Of a stretch of DNA of 37,262 bases, positions 20,982 through 28,989 are shown piece after piece; position 1 is the stretch's first letter; each line of letters opens with the position of its first letter. The stretch lies in NCBI GenBank assembly GCA_003427395.1, contig BFEA01000975.1:72724-109985 (forward strand), in the 5' to 3' direction. The position numbers were made by a program, and so were the translations under genes. The stretch is from Chara braunii (lineage: Eukaryota > Streptophyta > Charophyceae > Charales > Characeae). The notes below the pieces were generated by a model. That model did not search any database, was not told the DNA's origin, and saw only the letters and a program-made list of their open reading frames with translations.

Positions 20982-21045
20982 ACCTCAATAGCTCAGTGCG
21001 TAGAGCTCTGATATACTAACTTGGAGGTCCTGAGTTCAACTGCGA
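20982..21045 (+). repeat. tRNA-like sequence (second SINE type or tRNA relic)
   Basis: The stretch has an A box-like TAGCTCAGTGCGTAGAGC and a B box-like GAGTTCAACTGC about 40 bases later. The acceptor ends do not pair and no clean anticodon stem forms, so it is not a working tRNA gene. It differs from the SINE family at 54, 3606 and 25463. Confidence 0.45.
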
Positions 21046-21936
21046 CTATGCTCATTCATCATATCAGCTAAGGGATGATCCTCTACATGGTTTCGGGTGG
21101 GGACGTGTGCCTTTCCTGCGGGAAAGTTGATGTGGGATGGATGCTACTCTCTTGGGCAGGTGAGTAGTAAGGGGTTGGTTGGGTGCATGGTGATGCCGTG
21201 GCAGTCCTATGGTGGGGAGGGTTGCCTTGTAGGGAAACCAATGTTGAATCAAGAGGTGTGTCCTACTCTCAATGTCTGTAGACCCATTTCGGGGTGGTGG
21301 GTTATCAGAGGTAGGTTGGGGGTAGTTGTTAAACGACGGTCGAGGTCTCCACCATTACCACTGGTTGATTCTCCCTAACGAACAGACATAAGCAAGGCTC
21401 ATCAGAAGCAGAAAGCAACCACACACATCCACATAGACTATGATATCACATTAGCTCACATAACAACCAGCATACTCAACAACTAACAGTAGACATATAT
21501 GATCCGAGCTGTGCTAGGTTAGTGCTTAGAGGGGCTCGTAGGTTAAGACCTTGGTTAGTTGACCATTAGACACTTCCTATGAGTGCTCTCACTACTCACG
21601 GGACTAGCTGAGAACTATGTGCCTAGCTCCCGAGGTCCCCGTTTAACGAGGCTTGTACGCTAGTGCCTCAACTGGGGCTGAATGGGGGAGCTCATTCAGC
21701 GCCGGTGCCCGCGTCCGCTGTCTGGTCAGGTTGCTCCAGTAGTAGAGAGTGATGTTCCTCGCATGAGGTAAGATAGAAATGGAGTGGGGGTGCGCCAGGA
21801 GATATATATCGAGAGGAGTGGTGGGATGGGAGTCTCATGAGTAAAAAAAAAAAAAAAAAAAATGAAAAAAAAAAAAAAACATATCCTGTCTCTTGCCCGT
21901 AAATTCTCAAAAAAGGCTTTTTTCCTGTGTTAGTCC

Positions 21937-22200
21937 CCGGGCGGCCCGGCTGGGGGAAGGTCGCCCGGGTACCCTCCCGGGCGGCCCGGCCCGGGCAGGG
22001 TCCTGGGCGATCCCAGCGCATAATATTCTAGAAAATAGAAAATAAAAAATTTTCAAAAAAATCCGAAAAAAAAATATGTTGTGTAAAATTGCAATACAAA
22101 CGACTTTTGGCTAAGGGCAACCTCAAAATTCCTTGTTAAATTCAAGATAAAAATAAATGAGAAAACCTGAGTCCCAAAAGACTCCAAATGTACCCTTTTA
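21937..22200. repeat. Relative of the hAT-like element with CCCGGG-rich array
   Basis: The tract 21937-22019 is a dense array of GGGCGGCCCGG/GCCCGGGT words. An AT-rich block follows whose segment 22062-22110 (ATCCGAAAAA...TATGTTGTGTAAAATTGCAAT) aligns with 5602-5651 of the 5415-6017 element. The array motif differs from TCCGGAC, although the core is related. Terminal repeats and TSD were not found. Confidence 0.55.
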
Positions 22201-22206
22201 AGCCCT

Positions 22207-23920
22207 TTAGTCACTGTTTATACCCCCCAACCCCCCTTTGGATGACCCATCACCAAAACCGAAGTTAAGACCGGATTCTGACTGCTTGGGCCAAGCGCAG
22301 TCCTGGCCTGATGTCTTTTTTTTTTTTTTGGGATCCTTGCCTCTTTTTTGACCCGTCTGGTTTTGCCTGGCAACCCCCCTTCTGCCCAACTGGCCGGGCG
22401 ACGGCCCAACATAGCTTTTTTCTGCTGAGCTGCTTGTTTTGATCAATTCTTGCAGGGTGTCTTTCCTGTGCTCCTCCATAATCCCGAGCGTGTTCAAAAT
22501 TTGCTTTTTCAGTTATCCCCCTTCCTTATCTTCGATTTCCCCCGCCCCCTTTGTTTGCCATTGGCTGTTGTGTGGTGGGTATACATCCGGTTGGACAGAT
22601 GGTTCACTCTGCAGTGTCCACACCCATTTTGGGTCTTCCAACCTGTCATCGAAGACCCATCCTCGGTAGGTGGGGTCATCGACGAACCACATACCTGTCA
22701 TTGTTTCACAGTCAACCAGGCTGGCTTGGATTTGGCCCGGCTTCCCTGCTCTATCCCTATTTAGTGGGCAATTCCTGTCAGTGGCTAGGTGACCTTTTCC
22801 TCTGCACTTGAAGTATCGTGGATTGGATTTGGTGGAGAGGAACACTGTCAGTTTCTGATCATTCGATTTTTGGAATAGCGAGGTATCTGGGAACTGGGGT
22901 GGAATGCCTGAAGGAACTTCAAGACATGCAATTCTGGAATCATGACTGGGTGCCAGAAATTCAGGGTCTGAAGCCAGCCATTCAATGACAGGGTTGTTTG
23001 GATATGCTTTCGCCAGTCTGTTCCACAAAGCTGTGCAAGCCCTCCGCGATGTTGTCGAACTGAATCCACAAATGGTTCCGCAGCATGGTTTGTCTGTGTC
23101 TTGAGGCATCGGGCTGCGGTGCTCGTCTAGATTTCCAGTTTGTAACTGTGCCTACTCCTTTCCTGCATTTGAGACTGCTTAAGGAGATTGGATAGAGTGC
23201 ATAAGCTTTATTTTGAGTGATAATCGTGACTGTGTGGCGCACTCGTTTGTGGTATGTGACGTCTGGTTCCGTGCCAGGAACTTCCTCCAGGGATCCGAGG
23301 ATGTCTCAGACCCAGGATCGTTTTTCGTTTGGGGACATGTCAGCGCATTTCTGTGGGAAATTAAATAATACTGTGTGCTTGTTAAAAACTTCCTCACAGT
23401 TGGATTCATCTTCTTCCAGATATTCCCATATCTCTACTTGCTCTTCTCCTTCTCCTTCGTCTGATGGAATCATGGGATTGTTTGTTTGATGATGTTTACT
23501 TTGGATTTGATCTGGGTGCTTGAGATGAGAAAATTCATTATTGCCCTTTGGCCTAAGGATTTCGAGGCCGAGTCAGAGGTTGAGGATTGCGAACCTTTCT
23601 GTGAGTTGTCCGATGGTTGTGTTTGTGTTCCCAAGGGTGGATGTGCCCGGTCTTGTGGTTGTCGTCCTGGAGTGGGTCTCATTCTCGGGGTTCATGGGGT
23701 TTATCGGTTTCTGCTGCGTGGGCTCTTTCCTTAGTGTCTCTGCGTACAAGAGCGCCATGTTGTGCTGGTACCCTGATTGTGTAGGTGCAGCTCTGTGGCT
23801 TTGTTTACCAGGGTAACTTACATGGAGAGAATCAGCGTATGGCTTGTCTGTTTGGTCTTCAAAGATTTGGCCAGCGTTTAGCTTCCCCTCTTGGGGATCA
23901 TTTGGAGACAAGGGAAACAT
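22207..23920 (-). pseudogene. LINE A ORF1, N-terminal half with zinc knuckle
   Basis: The N-terminal part (about 23920-23570) is Pro/Thr/Asn-rich. MSPNEKRSWV then a stop near 23340 parallels MPAEKRKWV in LINE B. LRNHLWIQFDNIAEGLHSFV parallels MKEKLWVQFDRIQPGFHGLV, after which the frame shifts. PVIEWLASDPEFLAP, RYFKCRGKGHLATDRNCP and DPTYRGWVFDDRLEDPKWVW parallel the LINE B ORF1 residues from about 59 onward. The knuckle has lost its first Cys (Tyr instead) but keeps the unusual H-X6-C spacing. The segment 22497-22207 is a Lys-rich linker. Several stops and frameshifts make it a pseudogene. Confidence 0.8.
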
Positions 23921-24218
23921 TTTCTTCTTCCTTACTGGGGTGATCCTCCGCGTTCCTGTTGGGAAGAAATGCTTGAAAAATTCGATTGATTAGAGTAATA
24001 AACAAGAGAAAGCTTTCTGCAAGGAAAATGAGCGACAACGAAATGACATAAATCCAGAATGCAAATTCACATTGACGGCCAGAAAGTCCAACGCTGTCCA
24101 GAAAGCAGAAATGCACTGATATTCCACCAATGGAGAACCAAAGCACTCTTGCAAGAGCATTTGCCAGGGACATCCATCGGACATTGATTCTTGGTTCAAT
24201 AATGTATTCTTTTGTCAT
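23898..24218 (-). other. Possible exon: hydrophobic 106-residue open frame
   Basis: The minus-strand frame has two strongly hydrophobic stretches (about residues 20-45, ALARVLWFSIGGISVHFCFL, and about 52-85, FAFWIYVISLSLIFLAESF) followed by a polar tail. A donor-like CCCCA|GTAAGG lies near 23935, so the coding part could end there. This hydrophobic pattern would suit part of a multi-pass membrane protein. I do not recognise the family, and chance cannot be excluded. It overlaps the upstream end of LINE A. Confidence 0.3.
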
Positions 24219-24788
24219 TGATGATCAATAAGAGAGGAGGAGATACGAGGGTGATGGTGTCATGGGAAGACGAGGAAGAGGTGAAGGAGGAATTGAAGGA
24301 GATGGAGGACGTGAAGGAGATGAGGAAGAAGAAGAAGAAGAACATGGAGGAAATAGAAGGTGAAAGATACAGGTATGGGTGTGTGTGCTGCATTGTGTAT
24401 ATGACAATTCACGATTCATTTAACGCCTGTTACCTTGAACCCCCAGTACTTCCAAGGAACTTTTTCTCCGGGCCTGGAAACAGCCTGTGCGGCAGAAAAA
24501 ATGAACCTGCACGGGCCTCCTTTTGGCTGGCGCCATCAGCCAATTTTCTCTGGAGGCCGAGCCCCAGAAGTTGTGGCTGCATGCAAGCCGCATATTTTAT
24601 TCTTTGGCTAGGAAATGTACTGGTGGCTTGACGTCCCAGTCCTCCTCTGCCTTGTACCTACCCCCTCTCGTCCTGCTCCTCCTTCAAGCCCTTCTTCTTC
24701 TTCTTCTTCTTCTTCTCATCCTTGCCTCCTTCTTCTCTGTGTTGTCCTGCCTCCCCTTCTAACACGTGTTCGATTCCCCATTTTGCAG
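24219..24788. other. GAA-rich and CTT-rich sequence, presumed intron
   Basis: The stretch holds a purine-rich GAGGAA/GAAGAA tract (24232-24360) and a pyrimidine tract with (CTT)n at about 24689-24715. A CTAAC branch-site match lies in CCTTCTAACACG near 24758-24769, and TTTTGCAG ends at 24788. Near 24530-24615 there are words shared with the foldback region (CCTTTTGGCTGG, ATGTACTGGTGG). Confidence 0.5.
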
Positions 24789-25278
24789 GTTCCAGCGATT
24801 GTGTTTGCCCCCTTGGAGTCTACCTTGCTGCTCACTGGCCTGCAATCAGGTCTTCTGATCGATGTCAGCTTTTCAGAGACATGTGTTCTGCCAGTGTTTG
24901 CCCGGAGACCTGTGCTGGAGGCACTTCGTTATGCACCCCTGGGTGTTGACGATGTCACCAACCACTTCATCGCTGAGTGTGGTGAGATGGCCACCTCATC
25001 ACGACCATCATCCTGTGTCTCATCCTCATCTCAATCATCCTTATCATCATCAGCATTGTCATCATCTATGTTGCCATTGTCATCGCTCGATGTACTTCAG
25101 AAGGATGTCAACAACATTTCACAGGACGAGGTGGCTGCGTTGTTTGACTTGGTAGCAGCTGGACAATCGAACCGTTCTTGTGACTCAGATGTCTCTATCG
25201 TCCATTTGGCTCTGGACTCACTTGTTGCCTGCCCGTTGGACGCCAGGAAAATTGTGGCGGGGAACATCTGCATTTGTG
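24789..25278 (+). CDS. Exon of an actin-related protein 10 (ACTR10/Arp11-like) gene, partial
   Basis: The translation begins VPAIVFAPLESTLLLTGLQS and continues GLLIDVSFSETCVLPVF...PVLEALRYAPLG. This matches the ACTR10 pattern (VPS-LLAP, then an A-VLDCGY-E--VLP-YEG-PVL stretch and PLGG). After a Ser-rich stretch (residues about 70-100, coded by TCATCN repeats) it resumes DEVAALFDLV...IVHLALDSLVACPLDARKIVAGNICICG. This matches the family segment before the GGT--LPGF motif, which would be in the next exon. The exon starts after TTTTGCAG with a CTAAC branch site upstream, and ends at G|GTAAGG in phase 1. In animals and fungi Arp11 caps the dynactin pointed end. The frame also stays open upstream (LLTRVRFPILQ resembles the family's LTRV-F), so the exon may begin earlier. 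Other exons are not in view. Confidence 0.72.
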
Positions 25279-25462
25279 GTAAGGACTTCTCCAGCTTGAC
25301 ATTCTTGTGGTTGACCCCAGTCTCTGTATGACATTTTGACTTTGGTCCCCCCAGTGGAATTCAGAGAAATTCTTTGGCTGCGTTGCAGTGGTCTGCTACT
25401 TCCATTCCTTCTTCCCAATGTCCGACTTTCGCCCTCTCTCTGTCTCTTCACTTTTGGCATGC

Positions 25463-25644
25463 TTTTTTTTTTGTTCTGTTGTTTTTTTTGGAAAGAGCGA
25501 TGGCCTTGATATGTCATCATTGAACTGACCGGGCCCGTGTAATTCAGAATGATTCTATTCTGGTCATCTGATTGTATCTGGATTTGAACTTGGGTCTGTA
25601 TTTCAACAGTTCATGGGTGTACCAACTGAGCTAGGCCCGTCGTG
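25463..25644 (-). mobile_element. tRNA-derived SINE, complete copy with perfect TSD
   Basis: On the minus strand the head GGGCCTAGCTCAGTTGG near 25637 is followed by a B box (AAGTTCAAATCC), the same body as the copy at 3606-3778, and an A-rich tail (T-runs at 25463-25472 and 25482-25489 on the plus strand). An 11-bp perfect duplication, TTTTGGCATGC, flanks it at 25452-25462 and 25645-25655. It lies 184 bp downstream of the ARP10-like exon, presumably within its intron. Confidence 0.92.
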
Positions 25645-25655
25645 TTTTGGCATGC

Positions 25656-26908
25656 ATTCTCTTCCCTTTTTTCACACCTTTCCTCTTTCAAGCTGTGGAA
25701 CTTTCCTCTTTCCAGATTTCTGCAGACTCTGTGCATGTGCATGAGGTGAGATGGGTGGATGCTTGCCTGTCAAATTCTTCTTGTTTGGTTACCATTTTCA
25801 GCAGGGAAATTGCATTGAAGTCAGCCCTGATTCCCATTAGCCTACTGTCCTTTACCCGAATAGAACTGGGCATCCCTTTGCACCCGATGTACTCGTACAT
25901 GCGTCGTACACCCCCCGTACTACACATGATTTTTCTTTTGTACATGTTTGTACGCGCGTACAAAACAGCTTTTTAAAGTTTTTTCCATGGTTGCTGCAAT
26001 CGGACATGTCTTCATCTCACATTCAACATGCATACATGCAGCTGGCGATGGCAACAGAAACTTCCACAGACGTAGTATCAGCAACAGACTTGAGATGGCG
26101 CAGTGCGCCCACACAAAAACTCAGAGATATGTCCTTTGGCCAGAAACTCAGCTCAAAGCAACTTGTCACATCTCATGGCTATGGCGTCTGAGCGCCAGTC
26201 TGGAATTCCCATGCAAACACTGTAACCACCGTCAGACACACTCACACGCACGTACGCACACAACACTTGGATCTACCCTGAATGTCTGCACCCACGTTTC
26301 ACACACTATACCCTAACTTCTGTACATAGGCGGCTATGGCCGCTCGCCTGTTCCACCGTCGGGCTACCTGCTGACCACCGGTGAACTCAACGCACAAGTC
26401 ACTCGAGCAGCACTTCCACGTAGTTCCCCAGATAATGAGTGAATGAGTGATCGCTGCCTCTTTATTTATACTGTTTCGCTTGGTGGTCTGGGCCTGCCGA
26501 TGTCCCAAGCCCTCGAGATGTGCAGTCCCCACTCTGTTACTTGCCTGGGACTGCCTTTTCATGTGCCCCTTCGGGGCTGACTTGGGACTCTTGACCTTTC
26601 AGAGATTTGACGGGCTGCCTCTACTGACTTTGAAAGGTCAAGTTGACTCTTCAGGATCTACTCTAGCCACGACCTACTGACCTTTCATAGGACGTATGGC
26701 CACCTACAGACGACCCTAAGATTTCTAAACTCTAGACCTACGGATCAAACCCACACGACCCAAGCTGCACACACAAAACATCTGTACAAGGTTTTAGGGA
26801 TAGGTCGCGGGTTCAAAGCACACGCGGTCAATGGCAACTATGCAGTGGACTAGCGAAGGTCTGGGGATGGAGTCCTGCCACCTGCAATGTTGCACGAACT
26901 GGGTGAAA
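25656..26908. other. Non-coding stretch, no gene recognised
   Basis: This stretch is probably intron or intergenic. I looked for a following ARP10 exon (a GG-T-x-LPGF-like motif) and did not find one. Part of it (26220-26480) has ACACTCACACGCACG-type words and a TTTATTTATAC box, which recall an old LTR, but no ends could be defined. A B box-like GGGTTCAAAGCAC at 26812-26824 has no convincing A box. Confidence 0.45.
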
Positions 26909-27610
26909 CCTTCCATTGCCAACCGGGCGTCTGGATCCTGATCCAGACAGTCCGGTGTCCGGTTTGGAGGGTCCGGTTGGACCCTGATGTGGAGATATTC
27001 GGGAAAAAAAATTGGGGTCCGCAGGCCATTTTCCTGGGCCTGGGGTACCCCGGAAAATTGTTGCTGTAGTTTTTTGAAGACCGTCACCCCAACCGGACCG
27101 GCCCTGAAGGGCCCGCTGTTGGAGAACTTCGGAGGGCAGTAGCAGCCGCAGTATCCTGTGAGGAACTTCGGAAGTTCGAACTTTGAACTTCGTACCTTAA
27201 TATTTCCAATTTTATTAGCATGTTGGACCAGTCCCACAAACCTGTGTGTGTCTGTGTTCATGCCATGTGTGCCGTTTTTTTTTTTTTTTTTAACCGGACA
27301 ACCGGACACTGATACACCCAACTGGACTGTCCGGGTTCTGTTGTCCGGTTAGATGTCCGGTTTAATCCAGACACAGGTCCGGTGACTGTGTCTGGTTGCC
27401 CGGGTGTGCATGTCCAGGGCAACCATGGTTTTTTGAACTTTTTCTGTTTTTTTTTTTTCGTTTTTTTTTTTTAAATCTCAAAATTGGTTGCGAATTTCAC
27501 TTTTTGTCAGCAGCAAAAGTTGTTCAAAATAATGTCTTCTATCACATATTTTGTTTTCAGAATTTTATGATATATATATATCGTCAAACAGAGCTGTCCG
27601 GTAAACCGTA
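26909..27610. repeat. Degenerate relative of the hAT-like element with CCGGAC/ACCGG arrays
   Basis: Arrays of ACCGGAC/TGTCCGGTT words lie at 26930-27150 and 27290-27420, with T-runs at 27274-27290 and 27448-27472. The segment 27513-27566, read in reverse, aligns with the core of the 5415-6017 element (GCAAAAGTtGTT... against GCAAAAGTgGTT..., then CTTCT and TTTTCAG). CCATGGTTGCCCTGGACATG (reverse of 27409-27428) resembles the CATGGCTACGCTGGACC terminus of that element. Ends and TSD remain unresolved. No coding capacity. Confidence 0.6.
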
Positions 27611-27721
27611 GGCAGAGAGGGAGAAGAGGACAACAAACCAGGGGCTGTGACAAACTGTTTCATCGGAGTTTATATAATATACATTATACGTATATATATT
27701 GTACAAAAGTGGTGCTGCGGG

Positions 27722-27778
27722 TAGAGTACAATGGAGTACAACATGGAGCACAACCTCTGTACAACGGAGTACAACGCC
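27722..27778. repeat. Short tandem repeat of GGAGTACAAC-like units
   Basis: Degenerate units of about ten bases (AATGGAGTACAAC, ATGGAGCACAAC, CTGTACAAC, GGAGTACAAC) lie just upstream of the LINE B target site. The tract is preceded by a TATATATA-rich stretch (27670-27705). No gene. Confidence 0.6.
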
Positions 27779-27833
27779 CATACAAAAACTTCAAATTTTT
27801 TGTACGTGAGGCATGCCTAGGAATAGGATGCCC

Positions 27834-28989
27834 TGGGCTTTTGATTCTTGAGGAGGTATGACGAGAGCTGCGCTAAGCTTCGTTTTTGCGTCCGTGGCCC
27901 TCCGCACCCGCACGGGCAAATTCGAACGCTCTGTCGGATTCGAAAGCGACGAAGCCACCCTGACAACGACGACGAACGCCCCAGCTGCGGCGTCATAGCC
28001 CCGCGAAAGCCCGGTGAAGCCCGCTCGCGCGCGCTCAGCGAGCGCGCCTTGGCCTACATGACAAGGGCAGGAGGACTCATCGTAGTATACAACGCAAATG
28101 GTAACTTCGCTGGCAAGTACCTAGACGACAACTGGCTTCAAGTGCCCTCTCCAACGTTTGGGAGACCTATGACGACCTACGACGACATATGACGACATCT
28201 ACGGTGCCTACATCATCATGAGTGGTGTAAGAGGAAAACTGCCAGCGGGCTAACCCTTCTATCCAAGCCGTTACACTCTACTGGTTCCCGTCAATACCCC
28301 GCTAGGAACTAACGCCCGGCCTCCAAACCCCCCCCGCCCAGCCTCGCTGGTCCCCCGCTGATTCCCCTGTTTCCCCTAACTCTCCATTGCCTTCCCGACA
28401 GCCATTTCCTTACGTCTTCTTCTAACTACCACCTTCCCGCTTCCCACACCCATTCTTATTAGGCCTTCCTCTCCACCAGTCCAGCCCCCCCCTTAGGGTT
28501 TCCTCATAGTCATCCCATAGAAGAAAGAAAACCCCCTCATGTCTCCTCTCCCTCGCCTCCGCTGACAATCCACTCCGACCCCCCCCTCGCTATCCCTCCA
28601 GTAGCGACTCATCTCATCGGCCCAACCCCAAACCCCATCCTCGTCTGTCCACGGGGTATTCGCACCCAGCCCCCCATTGGCCTAGAGTGACTACTTCTAC
28701 CACTCCCTATATCAATCACAAGCCCTACCCCGTTTGTAACCCCACCTCACCTTCACAACTCCCATCCCACCCACACAACATCAACCACTCTTACATCTGT
28801 CACTCTGAAAAAAAAAAAAAAAACCTCTGCCTCTGCCTCAAAGCACGCCGATCCCAACTCCTTCCAAGTNCCCCCCCCCCCCCCCCTCCCCTCTCTCGAC
28901 GCTCGCCTCACACAAATTTTCCATACCCCACATCACACTATACCCCACCATATTCGATCTCACCATTAACCTCTGCTCCCCCCCCCCTC
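27834..28989 (+). other. LINE B 5' region (promoter/5' UTR candidate)
   Basis: The first 240 bases are CpG-rich (for example GCTCGCGCGCGCTCAGCGAG near 28021-28040). They are followed by a GACGACCTAC/GACGACATAT short repeat (28170-28200) and then a long cytosine-rich, purine-poor stretch to about 28980. Within it is an unbroken frame of about 110 codons (27858-28192, starting MTRAALSF-shifted or TTG at 27848) that I do not recognise. A run of C with a single N lies at 28870-28890. In LINEs this position usually holds an internal promoter, but that is inference. Confidence 0.6.

Larger units (their letters stand above)
20871..22206. other. Composite insert in LINE A ORF1, mostly unidentified
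   Basis: LINE A similarity stops near 20870 and resumes near 22207. The stretch between holds a tRNA-like segment (20982-21045), A-runs at 21843-21878, a CCCGGG-rich array and an AT-rich core related to the hAT-like element (21937-22200). It also has a small perfect-stem hairpin at 21677-21700 (GCTGAATG...CATTCAGC). I see no gene. Whether it is one insertion or several is not resolved. Confidence 0.5.
4024..23920 (-). mobile_element. LINE A: L1-type non-LTR retrotransposon, minus strand, broken up by nested insertions
   Basis: Pieces of one LINE run from a poly-A tail (poly-T at 4024-4037) back to an ORF1 N-terminal region near 23920. In element order they are ORF1 (23920-22207, 20870-20562, 11456-10404), ORF2 endonuclease (10262-9488), RT (8962-7245), connecting region (7250-6018), zf-RVT end (5406-4757) and 3' UTR. 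Colinearity with LINE B (27834-36640) supports this order. Deleting 5415-6017 plus one TSD copy, or 8965-9485 plus one TA, rejoins codons in frame. The assignment of everything to one element across the 11455-20561 gypsy insertion rests on its flanking direct repeat and the matching ORF1 segments. The 5' end and target duplication were not found. Confidence 0.85.

Noticed and set aside
20982-21045. A genuine tRNA gene
   Set aside because: No acceptor pairing or clean anticodon stem could be drawn. Only the internal promoter boxes are convincing.
24615-24788. Coding sequence upstream of the ARP10-like exon (PPLLTRVRFPILQ)
   Set aside because: LTRV-F does resemble the ACTR10 family, but the stretch is a pyrimidine tract with CTAAC branch site and TTTTGCAG acceptor, and upstream residues are Ser/Pro low complexity. 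It was kept only as an alternative start.
26220-26800. Solo LTR
   Set aside because: ACAC-rich words resemble the gypsy LTR style, but there is no alignable similarity and no terminal dinucleotides or TSD.
26794-27321. A 175-codon minus-strand protein
   Set aside because: The frame runs through CCGGAC arrays, a T-run and unique DNA with no recognisable domain. It is best explained by composition of the degenerate hAT-like element.
27070-27437. GTTTTTTGAA direct repeats (27070-27079 and 27428-27437) as the TSD of the degenerate hAT-like copy
   Set aside because: The 10-mer matches exactly, but the sequences just inside do not form a good TIR, and the conserved core lies outside this interval. 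T-rich words recur here by chance.
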